A DNA stretch of 64,000 bases from CAVSRC01 sp963750065 (GTDB lineage: Bacteria; Pseudomonadota; Alphaproteobacteria; Rhizobiales; Kaistiaceae). Every line of letters starts with the position of its first letter. Position 1 is the first letter of the stretch. Below, one piece after another: positions 43,331 through 52,117 of this stretch. The notes beneath the pieces were generated by a model. The model had not been told where the DNA came from and did no database searches. It saw only the letters and a program-made list of their open reading frames with translations. A program made the translations under genes and the position numbers. The stretch covers positions 1 to 64,000 of the forward strand of contig CAVVPK010000024.1 of assembly GCA_963750065.1 (NCBI GenBank), in the 5' to 3' direction.

Positions 43331-43738
43331 ATGAAAATGCGCTACCTTGCGGCCGTTGCTCTGGCCGTTCTGATGGGGACCGGCGCTCTTGCGCAGACTC
43401 AGAACTCATCGACGGCTCCGGCGGGAATGCCGTGGTACTTTCAGACCATTCCGGACAAGGCCCAGGCCGGCTTTTGGGAAGCGTTCAAAGCCGTCATGGG
43501 GCCGGACAACGCGATCCCGCTGAAATATGAGTTGCTCATCGGGTTGGCGGTCGCAGCCCAAATTCCCTGCGAGTATTGCATCTATGCGAGCACGATAAAT
43601 GCCAAGAAGGCCGGCGCGACAGAAGCCGAGATTCGCCAAGCCGTGGCGATCGCCGGCATGATCCGCCTGATCAGCGCGAACAACCAGGGAAATCAGATCG
43701 ATCTTGAGAAGTTCGAGGCTACGCTGAACGGGCGGTAG
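43331..43738 (+). CDS. Secreted carboxymuconolactone decarboxylase (AhpD-like) family protein
   Basis: 135 residues. A signal peptide (MRYLAAVALAVLMGTGALA) ends at AQ. The mature domain has the AhpD-like helical repeat with a CxxC centre, IPCEYCIYASTINAKKAGAT (Cys about 77 and 80), and the following EAEIRQAVAIAGMIRLIS helix. Family members are carboxymuconolactone decarboxylases or peroxidases; a secreted form with a CxxC suggests a periplasmic thiol function. GGGGGAG upstream sets the start. The gene lies between the IS110 remnant and lepA, flanked on both sides by similar lepA-tail-like sequence. Confidence 0.85.
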   Translation: MKMRYLAAVALAVLMGTGALAQTQNSSTAPAGMPWYFQTIPDKAQAGFWEAFKAVMGPDNAIPLKYELLIGLAVAAQIPCEYCIYASTINAKKAGATEAEIRQAVAIAGMIRLISANNQGNQIDLEKFEATLNGR

Positions 43739-43810
43739 AAAGATTAGTCGGAGCCAGACGGACTTAACGCTCCCGCCGGACGGCGCTGCCGTCAGTGCCA
43801 GGAAAGCGCC

Positions 43811-45616
43811 CTAATCCTCCATCTTCAGCGCGGCGATGAAGGCCTCCTGCGGGATGTCGACCTTGCCGAACTGGCGCATCTTCTTCTTGCCTTCCTTCTG
43901 CTTCTCGAGAAGCTTGCGCTTGCGCGTCACGTCGCCGCCGTAGCACTTGGCCAGAACGTCCTTCCTCAGCGCGCGGATGGTCTCGCGCGCGACGATGCGC
44001 CCGCCAAGCGCCGCCTGGATCGGGATCTGGAACATGTGCTGCGGGATGAGGTCCTTGAGCTTCTCGCACATGGCGCGCCCGCGGCGCTCGGCATTGGAGC
44101 GGTGGACCATGACCGACAGCGCGTCGACCGGCTCGCCGTTGACCAGGATCTGCATCTTGACCAGATCGCCGGGCTTGTAGTCGGTCAGGTGATAGTCGAA
44201 GGAGGCGTAGCCCTTCGACAGCGATTTCAGCCGGTCGTAGAAATCGAAGACGACTTCGTTGAGCGGCAGGTCGTACTGCACCATGGCGCGGTTGCCGACA
44301 TAGGAGAGGTCGACCTGGACGCCGCGGCGCTCCTGGCAGAGCTTGAGGATCGAACCGAGATAATCGTCCGGGGTGAGGATGGTGGCCCTCAGCCACGGCT
44401 CCGAGATTTCGGTGATGCGCACCGGGTCCGGCATGTCGGCCGGGTTGTGCAGTTCGAGCGTACTGCCGTCGGTCAGCTCGATGCGATAGACCACCGAAGG
44501 CGCCGTGGCGATGAGGTCGAGGTCGAACTCGCGGGTGAGCCGCTCCTGCACGATTTCCAGATGCAGCAGACCGAGGAAGCCGCAGCGGAAGCCGAAGCCC
44601 AGCGCGGCGGAGGTCTCCGTCTCGTAGCTGAAGGCGGCGTCGTTGAGCCGCAGCTTGCCAATCGCGGCGCGTAAGGCTTCGAAATCCGCCGCATCCACCG
44701 GAAAGATGCCGCAGAACACCACCGGCACCGCCGGGCGGAAGCCGGGCAGCGGCGCCGCGGTCGGCCGCCGGTCCTCGGTGATGGTGTCGCCGACGGCGGT
44801 GTCGGCGACTTCCTTGATCGAGCCGGTGATGAAGCCCAGTTCGCCGGGGCCGAGCTCGCCCCAATTGACCAGCTTGGGCGTGAAGATGCCGACCGTGTCC
44901 ACTTCATGGACGGCGGCGGTCCGCATCATGCGGATCTTCATGCCCTTCTTGAGCTTGCCGTCGATGATGCGCACCAGCACGACGACGCCGAGATAGGCGT
45001 CGTACCAGGAATCGACCAGCAGCGCCTTCAGCGGCGCTTGCGCGTCGCCGGTGGGCGGCGGCAGCTGGGTGACGATGGCTTCCAGCACCGCGTCGACGCC
45101 TTCGCCGGTCTTGGCGGAAATCGGCAGCGCATGGGACGCATCGATGCCGATCACGTCCTCGATCTGCTGCTTGACGCGATCCGGTTCGGCCGCCGGCAGG
45201 TCGACCTTGTTGAGGACCGGCAGGATCTCGTGGTCGTTCTCGATCGCCTGATAGACATTGGCGAGCGTCTGCGCCTCGACCCCCTGGGAGGCGTCGACCA
45301 CCAGCAGCGAGCCTTCGCAGGCGGCCAGCGAACGGTTCACCTCATAGGCGAAGTCGACATGGCCGGGCGTATCGATGAGGTTGAGGATGTAATCCTTGCC
45401 GTCCTTGGCGCGATAGTTCAGGCGCACGGTCTGCGCCTTGATGGTGATGCCGCGCTCGCGCTCGATATCCATGGAATCGAGCACCTGCGCCTTCATCTCC
45501 CGCTCGGTCAGTCCGCCGGTCATCTGGATCAGCCGATCGGCGAGCGTCGACTTGCCGTGGTCGATATGGGCGATGATGGCGAAGTTGCGGATATTGCTCT
45601 GCGGAATGGCGGTCAT
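43811..45616 (-). CDS. lepA: Elongation factor 4 (LepA), back-translocating GTPase
   Basis: 601 residues. The G1 loop AHIDHGKSTLADRLI, G3 DTPGHVDF and G4 NKVDLPAAEPD are clear in the N-terminal GTPase domain, followed by domain II, the LepA-specific DAAFSYETETSAALGFGFRC region and the C-terminal domain ending QEAFIAALKMED. It binds stalled ribosomes and moves them back one step. ATG 45616 gives the standard opening and no longer frame makes sense. The gene is convergent with the AhpD-like gene and divergent from the acetyltransferase. Confidence 0.98.
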   Translation of the reverse strand: MTAIPQSNIRNFAIIAHIDHGKSTLADRLIQMTGGLTEREMKAQVLDSMDIERERGITIKAQTVRLNYRAKDGKDYILNLIDTPGHVDFAYEVNRSLAACEGSLLVVDASQGVEAQTLANVYQAIENDHEILPVLNKVDLPAAEPDRVKQQIEDVIGIDASHALPISAKTGEGVDAVLEAIVTQLPPPTGDAQAPLKALLVDSWYDAYLGVVVLVRIIDGKLKKGMKIRMMRTAAVHEVDTVGIFTPKLVNWGELGPGELGFITGSIKEVADTAVGDTITEDRRPTAAPLPGFRPAVPVVFCGIFPVDAADFEALRAAIGKLRLNDAAFSYETETSAALGFGFRCGFLGLLHLEIVQERLTREFDLDLIATAPSVVYRIELTDGSTLELHNPADMPDPVRITEISEPWLRATILTPDDYLGSILKLCQERRGVQVDLSYVGNRAMVQYDLPLNEVVFDFYDRLKSLSKGYASFDYHLTDYKPGDLVKMQILVNGEPVDALSVMVHRSNAERRGRAMCEKLKDLIPQHMFQIPIQAALGGRIVARETIRALRKDVLAKCYGGDVTRKRKLLEKQKEGKKKMRQFGKVDIPQEAFIAALKMED

Positions 45617-45774
45617 GGAGCGGGCTCTTAGCAGGAAGGGGCAGGCGCCGGAAGCTGGGATTCAGGCATGACCGCCGATCGGCTGCGCCGGCGGCTTGTC
45701 TTCCAATATGGGGCGGGATATGCGGCATGCGGCCAGCTTTTCCCGAAACGACGAAACTTCGTCAGGCGCCACTC

Positions 45775-46269
45775 ATGACCACGATCATCCGCCCGGCCGC
45801 CGAAGCCGACCTGCCCGCGATCCTGGCGATCTACAACGACGCCGTCGCCAAGACGACCGCCGTGTGGAACGACCAGCCGGTCGATCTCGCCAACCGCCGG
45901 GCCTGGTTCTATGCCCGCGTGGCGCAGAACTACCCGGTTCTGGTGGCTGAGGAGGATGCGCTGGTCGTCGGCTACGGCACCTTCGGCGATTTCCGCCCCT
46001 TCGAGGGCTACCGCTTCACCGTCGAGCACTCGGTCTATGTCGCCGAGGGCGTGCGCCGGCGCGGCATTGCCTCGGCGCTGCTGGCCGCGCTCGAGGAGCG
46101 GGCGCGCGAACTCGGCAAGCACGTCATGGTTGGTGGCATCGCCGCCGGCAACGAAGCCTCGATCAAGCTGCACGAGCGGGCGGGCTTCGCCGAGACCGGG
46201 CGTATGCCGGAAGTCGGCTTCAAGTTCGGCCGCTGGCTCGATCTCGTCCTGATGCAGAAGACGCTGTAG
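45775..46269 (+). CDS. GNAT family N-acetyltransferase (phosphinothricin acetyltransferase-like)
   Basis: 164 residues from ATG 45775. The GNAT core is RPAAEADLPAILAIYNDAVA at the start, ALVVGYGTFGDFRPFEGYRF, then the acetyl-CoA loop VAEGVRRRGIASALL and the final IAAGNEASIKLHERAGF, which together match the Pat/bar-type subgroup that acetylates phosphinothricin-like amino acids or methionine sulfone. Natural substrate unknown. The two genes on either side converge or diverge, so it is probably monocistronic. Confidence 0.92.
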   Translation: MTTIIRPAAEADLPAILAIYNDAVAKTTAVWNDQPVDLANRRAWFYARVAQNYPVLVAEEDALVVGYGTFGDFRPFEGYRFTVEHSVYVAEGVRRRGIASALLAALEERARELGKHVMVGGIAAGNEASIKLHERAGFAETGRMPEVGFKFGRWLDLVLMQKTL

Positions 46270-46288
46270 GGCGCCGGTCGGTTGCGCT

Positions 46289-47152
46289 CTATTCCGCCGC
46301 TTCCGTGGCCGGCTCGTCGGCGTTCCCGCCGGTATCGGCGGCCTTCAACGCGTCGAGCCGCGGCATGGCGGTGATGCTGTAGCCGGCATCGACGAAATGG
46401 ATCTCGCCGGTGACGGCCGACGACAGGTCCGAGAGCAGGTAGACGGCGGTATTGCCGATCTCCTCGATCTCGATATTGCGGTGCAGCGCCGCATTGTCCC
46501 TCTGGTGGTTGAACATGATGCGCGCATCGGTGATCCCGGCGCCGGCGAGCGTGCGCACCGGGCCGGCCGAGATGGCGTTGACGCGGATGGCGCGCGGACC
46601 GAAGTCGACGGCGAGATAGCGCACCGAAGCTTCCAGCGCCGCCTTGGCGACCCCCATGACGTTGTAATTGGGCATCACCCGGCTGGAGCCGTTGAAGGTC
46701 AGCGTCACCATGGCGCCGCTCTTGTTCATCATGGCGGCGGCACGCCTCGCCACCTCGGTAAACGAGAAGCACGAGACCAGCATGGTATTGACGAAATTCG
46801 TCCGGCTGGTGTCGGCGTAGCGGCCGCGCAGCTCCTGCCTGTCGGAGAAGGCGACGGCGTGGACGACGAAGTCGATGGTCGGCCAGCGCTCTGCCAGGGC
46901 GGCAAAGGTCGAATTGAGCGAATTCGGTGCGTCGGCGTCGGGCGCGAGCCCGACGTCGCAGGGCAGCACGAAATCGGAGCCGACGGATTTCGCCAGCGGC
47001 AGCACACGCTTGCCCAGCGCCGGCGTCTGGTAGGTGAAGGCGAGTTCGGCGCCGTGTTCGGCCAGCTGCTTGGCGATCCCCCAGGCAATCGAATGATCGT
47101 TGGCAACGCCCATCACCAGGCCGCGCTTGCCGCTCATCATGCCGGTTGCCAT
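46289..47152 (-). CDS. fabI: Enoyl-[acyl-carrier-protein] reductase (NADH)
   Basis: 287 residues. The SDR-like fold begins KRGLVMGVANDHSIAWGIAK, and the catalytic Tyr-x6-Lys is PNYNVMGVAK (Tyr163, Lys170), followed by ISAGPVRTLAGAGI. It performs the last reduction of each fatty acid elongation cycle. The position equivalent to E. coli Tyr146 is Phe153 (TLTFNGSSRV), which is unusual. The Glu/Ala-rich tail (GGNADEPATEAAE) looks like an addition. The gene is the third in a fabA-fabB-fabI series, 28 bp after fabB. Confidence 0.96.
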   Translation of the reverse strand: MATGMMSGKRGLVMGVANDHSIAWGIAKQLAEHGAELAFTYQTPALGKRVLPLAKSVGSDFVLPCDVGLAPDADAPNSLNSTFAALAERWPTIDFVVHAVAFSDRQELRGRYADTSRTNFVNTMLVSCFSFTEVARRAAAMMNKSGAMVTLTFNGSSRVMPNYNVMGVAKAALEASVRYLAVDFGPRAIRVNAISAGPVRTLAGAGITDARIMFNHQRDNAALHRNIEIEEIGNTAVYLLSDLSSAVTGEIHFVDAGYSITAMPRLDALKAADTGGNADEPATEAAE

Positions 47153-47179
47153 CGTTCCCCCCTTGCCATTCCGGCTCTG

Positions 47180-48403
47180 TCAGCCGTTGTAGCGCTGAAA
47201 AACAAGTGTCGCGTTCGTACCGCCGAAGCCGAAGGAATTTGACAGCACGGTGTTGATCTCGACGTTGTCCATGCGCTTGCGGACGATGGGCATGTCGGCG
47301 AAGTCCGGATCGATCTCGTCGATATGGGCGGATTTGCAGATGAAGCCGTTGTTCATCATGAGCAGCGAATAGATCGCCTCATGCACGCCGGTCGCGCCCA
47401 GCGAATGGCCGGTCAGCGACTTGGTGGAGGCGATTGGCGGGCTCTTGTCGGCGCCGCCGAACACCTCGCGGATCGCCGCGATCTCCGGCCCGTCGCCGGC
47501 CGGCGTCGATGTGCCGTGGGGATTGATGTAGTCGACCTTCTCGCCGATGTTGGCCAGCGCCATCCTCATGCAGCGCACGGCGCCCTCGCCGGAGGGCTGC
47601 ACCATGTCGTAACCGTCCGAGGTGGCGCCATAGCCGCTGATCTCGCCGTAGATGCGCGCGCCCCGCGCCTTGGCGCGTTCGAGCTCCTCCAGCACCAGCA
47701 CCCCGGCGCCGCCGGAGATGACGAAGCCGTCGCGGTTCTTGTCATAGGCGCGCGAAGCGACCTCCGGCCGGTCGTTGTAGCGGGAGGACAGCGCCCCCAT
47801 GGCGTCGAACATCACCGACATGGTCCAGTCGAGATCCTCGCAGCCGCCGGCAAACACGATGTCCTGCTTGCCCATCTGGATGAGCTCGGTGCCGTTGCCG
47901 ATGCAGTGCGACGAGGTCGAGCAGGCCGACGAGATCGAGTAGCTGAGGCCCTTGATCTTGAACCAGGTCGACAGCGTCGCCGAGGCGGTGGACGACATCG
48001 CCTTGGGGACCGCGAAGGGGCCGACGCGTTTCGGTCCCTTGCTCCGCGTCATATCGGCGGCTTCGACGATGGCCCGCGTCGACGGGCCGCCAGAGCCCAT
48101 CACCAGGCCGGTGCGCTCATGCGACACCTCGTCCGGCGCCAGGCCCGAATCCTGGATCGCCTGATCCATAGCGACATGGTTCCAGGCCGTGCCGCGCCCG
48201 TGAAAGCGCAGCGCCCGGCGATCGAGCATGTCGGCAGGATCGAGGGTCGGCATGCCGTGCACGTGGCAACGGAAGCCGAGATCGGCATATTCCTGGGCCA
48301 ACGAAATCCCTGATCTTGCTTCGTGCAGGCTGGCCATCACCTCCTGGGTCGTGTTCCCGATCGGGGAGACGATGCCCATGCCCGTGACGACGACACGTTT
48401 CAT
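47180..48403 (-). CDS. fabB: 3-oxoacyl-[acyl-carrier-protein] synthase I
   Basis: 407 residues. The nucleophile is Cys161 in ISSACSTSSHCIG, with the His pair in NPHGTSTPAGDGPE and SLTGHSLGATG. It elongates fatty acids, including the unsaturated route together with FabA. It follows fabA on the same strand (82 bp) and precedes fabI, an arrangement standard in alphaproteobacteria. The ATG at 48403 gives the usual KRVVVTGMGIVSPIG opening. Confidence 0.97.
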   Translation of the reverse strand: MKRVVVTGMGIVSPIGNTTQEVMASLHEARSGISLAQEYADLGFRCHVHGMPTLDPADMLDRRALRFHGRGTAWNHVAMDQAIQDSGLAPDEVSHERTGLVMGSGGPSTRAIVEAADMTRSKGPKRVGPFAVPKAMSSTASATLSTWFKIKGLSYSISSACSTSSHCIGNGTELIQMGKQDIVFAGGCEDLDWTMSVMFDAMGALSSRYNDRPEVASRAYDKNRDGFVISGGAGVLVLEELERAKARGARIYGEISGYGATSDGYDMVQPSGEGAVRCMRMALANIGEKVDYINPHGTSTPAGDGPEIAAIREVFGGADKSPPIASTKSLTGHSLGATGVHEAIYSLLMMNNGFICKSAHIDEIDPDFADMPIVRKRMDNVEINTVLSNSFGFGGTNATLVFQRYNG

Positions 48404-48484
48404 ATCGGCTTACCTCGTTGCATTCGTCGCCTGCCGGCGCGTTGCGGCGTTTTCTTCGACACGGCTGGAAAGCCCGCTGCGGGC

Positions 48485-49036
48485 CTAGCCGGCCGCCGAT
48501 TGCGCTTCGCTCTGGAACAGGCCGACGCGCAGGTCCAGTGCCTTGAAAATGGTCACGCCGTCGGCTTTCAGCCACCCATCGCCGATACCCAGCACCAGGC
48601 GGGACTTCATCACCCGCTTGAGGTCGACGCCGTATTCCACCAGCTTCACCGCGGGCGTCACCATGCCGGAGAACTTGACCTCGCCGACCGCGAGCGCCCG
48701 GCCCCGGCCGGGCAGGTCGAGCCAGCCGAGGAAGAAGCCCAGCATCTGCCAGAGCGCATCCAGGCCCAGGCAGCCGGGCATGACCGGATCGCCCTTGAAA
48801 TGGCATCCGAAGAACCAGAGGTCGGGCTTCACGTCCAGTTCGGCGCGCACCTGGCCTTTGCCATGCTCGCCGCCCTCGTCGCTGATTGCGGTGATGCGGT
48901 CGAACATGAGCATGGGCGGGAGCGGCAGCTGGGCATTGCCCGGTCCGAAGAGTTCACCGCGGCCGCAGGCGAGCAGGTCTTCAAAGTCGTAGCTCGACGG
49001 GCGGTCGTCGGTGGTTGCAGGCATGGCTGACGTCAT
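48485..49036 (-). CDS. fabA: 3-hydroxydecanoyl-[acyl-carrier-protein] dehydratase/isomerase
   Basis: 183 residues of hot-dog fold. The active site is FFGCHFKGDPVMPGCLGLDA with His79 and Asp93, as in E. coli FabA. It dehydrates 3-hydroxydecanoyl-ACP and isomerises the double bond, starting unsaturated fatty acid synthesis. Residues 1-12 form a slightly longer N-terminus than in E. coli. First gene of the fab series and divergent from irr. Confidence 0.97.
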   Translation of the reverse strand: MTSAMPATTDDRPSSYDFEDLLACGRGELFGPGNAQLPLPPMLMFDRITAISDEGGEHGKGQVRAELDVKPDLWFFGCHFKGDPVMPGCLGLDALWQMLGFFLGWLDLPGRGRALAVGEVKFSGMVTPAVKLVEYGVDLKRVMKSRLVLGIGDGWLKADGVTIFKALDLRVGLFQSEAQSAAG

Positions 49037-49276
49037 GGCTTGTCCATCTTGTGACTGGCCGCATTTACCCGGCCGATGGCCCCGTGCCGGAACTTGGATG
49101 CCGTCTTAACATAGCGCCGGTGCCGCGACAAAGCATCCGCGGGCGATTTAAGGCCACCTTTTTGCAGGCGCGCAATGTCATGCGGCGCAAGGTTGCATTG
49201 CAGCACTGGCAGAAACGACTTATATTAAGTCCATCTTGATGTAGAGGTAGGAATCGGCACGCGCCGATTGGAAAAA
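49037..49276. promoter_or_regulatory. Divergent promoter region of irr and the fabA-fabB-fabI operon
   Basis: A 240-bp gap between divergent starts. It contains an inverted repeat GCAATG/CATTGC (about 49,173 and 49,194) and, towards irr, a TATATTAAG-type -10 sequence near 49,222 with a weak -35. Irr can control its own neighbours in rhizobia, but I see no certain iron-control element. Confidence 0.45.
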
Positions 49277-49729
49277 ATGTATAGCCACGAGCACACGCAT
49301 GACGCGCACGAAGCGGTGGCGATGAGCCGTCCGAGAATTCGTGCCATGTTGCGACAAGCAGGCCTTCGTCCGACGCGACAGCGGCTGGCCTTGGCGGAGT
49401 TGTTGTTCGGCAGTGGGCATCGCCACCTGTCGGCGGAAACCCTGCAGCAGGAAGCTCTGCTCTCCCACGTTCCGGTATCGCTGGCGACGATCTACAATAC
49501 GCTTCACCAGTTCACCGGCGCCGGGCTGCTGCGCGAGGTGGCGGTCGATGGGTCACGGACCTATTTCGACACCAACACCTCCGACCACCACCATTTCTTC
49601 ATCGAAGACGACAACGAGGTGGTCGATATCCCGTCCGGAACGATCGGTGTCGGCCGGGTGCCGGAACCGCCGCCGGGCTTTGCCATCAGCCGGGTGGACG
49701 TGGTGGTGCGGCTGCGCCGTCTCGACTGA
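49277..49729 (+). CDS. irr: Iron response regulator Irr (Fur superfamily)
   Basis: 150 residues from ATG 49277; a TTG at 49268 is open in frame too. The Fur-type winged helix covers IRAMLRQAGLRPTRQRLALA to LATIYNTLHQFTGAGLL, and the metal-site region DHHHFFIEDDNEVVD follows. The N-terminus MYSHEHTHDAHEAV is His-rich. Irr is a haem-responsive global regulator of iron genes in the Hyphomicrobiales, with the location beside fabA-fabB-fabI supporting the call over Fur or Zur. Confidence 0.9.
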   Translation: MYSHEHTHDAHEAVAMSRPRIRAMLRQAGLRPTRQRLALAELLFGSGHRHLSAETLQQEALLSHVPVSLATIYNTLHQFTGAGLLREVAVDGSRTYFDTNTSDHHHFFIEDDNEVVDIPSGTIGVGRVPEPPPGFAISRVDVVVRLRRLD

Positions 49730-50097
49730 CCGACGCCGCCGGCCGTTCAACGGGGCTGTTGACAAACGCCCCGTTCTCGGATGCATTTGGGGATTGCGGC
49801 GGACCGAACAGGGTCCGGTATGGTTTGGCGTATTGCGTCGCATGACTCGTTGGAACCCACCTCTGCCGCCGGGCAGAGGCTGCAGGGGCAGAGGCGATAT
49901 TCTGCCCGCCGCACCGCCGAACCTTTCTCAAATCACGTCTTTGCCGTCGGTCCCTTTATTGCCGGGACGCTGTTTTGCAGCCCCGAAGGAACCGTCGGCC
50001 GCCTGGAGCGCCTGTGGCCCGACAGATGGGGCAGGGCTATTTTAGGGAGGGCAGGGGACTATTGCAGTCCTGCCATCTTGCCAGACTGTCTGCCGGT

Positions 50098-50117
50098 GCC
50101 GTCGTCGCGACGACGGC
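50098..50117. repeat. Perfect 20-bp palindrome
   Basis: GCCGTCGTCGCGACGACGGC reads the same on both strands, with no spacer. It lies in the gap between irr and the SH3 gene, 14 bp from a terminator-like hairpin. A binding site or a second stem of the terminator are both possible. Confidence 0.6.
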
Positions 50118-50130
50118 GTTTGGTGGCGCC

Positions 50131-50178
50131 CGGGTGAAAAGAGGCCCGGCGCGCCGGGGTGTTAGCGCGCCGGGTCTC
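50131..50178 (-). terminator. Rho-independent terminator of the SH3 protein gene
   Basis: Perfect 10-bp arms CCCGGCGCGC (50145-50154) and GCGCGCCGGG (50165-50174) with a 10-nt loop. On the minus strand the stem is followed by CCTCTTTTCACC, giving a T-containing tract. It lies about 30 bp past the SH3 gene stop. The gap from 49,730 to here has no other gene-like content. Confidence 0.65.
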
Positions 50179-50203
50179 ATAGACTTCCAGCTTTTGAAAC
50201 GCT

Positions 50204-50779
50204 CTATTCGATATCCTCGTTGGGGTAGACGCCCCACAAGTGGTCCTGTTCGATCCAGCCGTCGAAACCCTTGCCGCTGATCCGGCACCAGCCGCCATGG
50301 CAGCGCTCGACCGTGCCCATGACGCCCGGTTCGAGATAGGCGCTGATCGCCGCGCTGGGGCTCGCCGCGGCATGGATCGGCTGCGGCTCGTCCTTCGTCC
50401 ACGGCGTCACCACCGCCGTGCGCTTGCCGGACAGCAGGCTGTTGAAGACCCAGCCGACCGCGCCGTCGGAATCGCGGATGCGCCGCCAGGTGTCGTATTC
50501 CTGAATGACCTCGATCGGCAGGCCGGTGCGGGTGAACACCCAGGCGATCTTGTAGTCCTCGCCGGGGCCGACCCGCACATTGACCCGGCCGGCCTTGAGG
50601 CTGACGAATCGCGGCACCTGAAGGCCGCTCTTGCTGACCACGGCGCCGGCGTGCAGCGGCGAAGCCAGCACCATCTCGGCGGCCGCCACCAGAGCCAGGC
50701 TGATGCCGCAGAGCGCAAGAAGCCGGGAGAAGAATTGAAAGGCCCTGGTGCCTGTCCACCAAGGCATACGCATCCGCAT
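50204..50779 (-). CDS. Secreted or membrane-anchored SH3 (SH3b) domain protein
   Basis: About 191 residues from ATG 50779; one or two later Met codons are possible. A hydrophobic stretch (LLALCGISLALVAAAEMVLA) acts as signal or anchor. Two SH3-like units follow: VSLKAGRVNVRVGPGEDYKI to GAVGWVFNSLLSG, and a second around SAYLEPGVMGTVERCHGGW to GKGFDGWIEQDHLWGVYP. Bacterial SH3b proteins of this size bind peptidoglycan or partners in the periplasm. A hairpin terminator follows the gene. The 380 bp upstream (50,780-51,160) show no convincing gene. Confidence 0.88.
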   Translation of the reverse strand: MRMRMPWWTGTRAFQFFSRLLALCGISLALVAAAEMVLASPLHAGAVVSKSGLQVPRFVSLKAGRVNVRVGPGEDYKIAWVFTRTGLPIEVIQEYDTWRRIRDSDGAVGWVFNSLLSGKRTAVVTPWTKDEPQPIHAAASPSAAISAYLEPGVMGTVERCHGGWCRISGKGFDGWIEQDHLWGVYPNEDIE

Positions 50780-51160
50780 GTCGCTACCCCAAACGCAAGC
50801 ATGTCGTGCCCGCTGACAAGCTTGCCGGATCAGGGTTAAGGAGCCCTCAACAGTCTCCCGAACATTCGTGGCAGCTCGCGCCCGGCACGGCCCGTCTCGC
50901 GGCCTGAGCGCCAAGCCTGGGAACCAGGAGACGCGCCGGGTTTGGCGCGCAGGAGGACGGCTGGAGGAAATGCGCGTATTCGGCTTTAAGAATTTGCTCG
51001 TCGAGCCCACAACCAAGCTGCACCGAAGCCGCCATGAAGCAGCCTCTTCAAAGGGCAGGCCAAAGCGGATGACGCGCTTTGCCGGACGTCACCGCGACGC
51101 TTGAGATGGTGGGCAGATATGATAGTCCCTATACGCGACAAACCAGCCCAAGGGGCACGA

Positions 51161-52117
51161 ATGCTCCCGCTCGTATACGTTCACCTCGGCGACAAGCCTG
51201 CACCGCACTTGATCAATTCCATGCGACAGTCCCGCCGCATGGCCAAGGGTAGCAGCATCTACGCGGTTCTGACTAGGAATACGGTGATGGCGGAGGCGGC
51301 CGTCGGCACGGGCGCTCAGGTGGTCTATGCAGACGACCTGTCTCCGACACCCGCACACCGGCTATACATAGGCAGCGTCCGACGGCGGCTCGGCAAGAAG
51401 CGAGGCTTCTGGCGGTTCGCGACCGAGCGCTTCTTCTTCATCGAAGAGCTGATGCTGAAGTTTAAGCTCCCGTGCGCGCTTCACGTCGAGTCCGATAATC
51501 TGATCTTCTTCGACCCAAACGAGATTGAGGAGACACTGCACGCTCTCTACTCCGGCATGGCGGCGCCCTTCTGGAACGATGCGATGTGCATTCCAGGCGT
51601 GGTCTATGTGGGCGACCGTGTGGTGCTTGGTGAGCTTACGGCCTATATCGCCCGGCGCGTTGCGGCCGAGCGAGACAGCCGCGTGCACTGGTACTGGCCG
51701 AAGCTTCTCACGCGTGTGCGCATGGGCCTCGTGCTCAATGACATGAACATGCTCGCCGCGTTTAAACGCGACTACGGGCCAAACAAGCTGAACCTCCTGC
51801 CGATGGTCCCGCCGGGCTATGAAGATGGCAGGGACAGCGTGCCGCATGAATATGACTACTCTTATGGCTTCAGCGAGCTCAGCATGGTCTTTGATGGGCT
51901 GGCTATTGGTCCTTCGCTGGTGGGATTGGACCCAACGCACCACACGGCCGAGGACACCGCGACCTTCATGCAAACCAACTCCTTCGTTGACGGCGCCTCA
52001 TTCGGGTACGACAGGCTCAGCCTTCGTGACCACGAGACGATCCAGCACCTGACCTATCGTGGTCGGGCGGTCCGCCTGGCCTCCATCCACAACCACGCCA
52101 AAGCGACCATCACCTGA
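51161..52117 (+). CDS. Putative glycosyltransferase, GT-A like, of the surface polysaccharide locus
   Basis: About 318 residues from ATG 51161 with AAGGGG upstream; the frame is open further, to 51101. It opens MLPLVYVHLGDKPAPHLINS, and a DxD-like acidic pair sits in HVESDNLIFFDPNEIE after the LPCALHV strand, as expected for a GT-A nucleotide-sugar site. The remaining sequence includes WYWPKLLTRVRMGLV. I do not recognise the exact family. It starts a block of glycan genes; the next gene overlaps its end by about 60 bases. Confidence 0.7.
   Translation: MLPLVYVHLGDKPAPHLINSMRQSRRMAKGSSIYAVLTRNTVMAEAAVGTGAQVVYADDLSPTPAHRLYIGSVRRRLGKKRGFWRFATERFFFIEELMLKFKLPCALHVESDNLIFFDPNEIEETLHALYSGMAAPFWNDAMCIPGVVYVGDRVVLGELTAYIARRVAAERDSRVHWYWPKLLTRVRMGLVLNDMNMLAAFKRDYGPNKLNLLPMVPPGYEDGRDSVPHEYDYSYGFSELSMVFDGLAIGPSLVGLDPTHHTAEDTATFMQTNSFVDGASFGYDRLSLRDHETIQHLTYRGRAVRLASIHNHAKATIT

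Noticed and set aside
49730..50097. Short frames between irr and the SH3 gene
   Set aside because: Both strands offer overlapping frames of poor composition and no ribosome sites; treated as intergenic.
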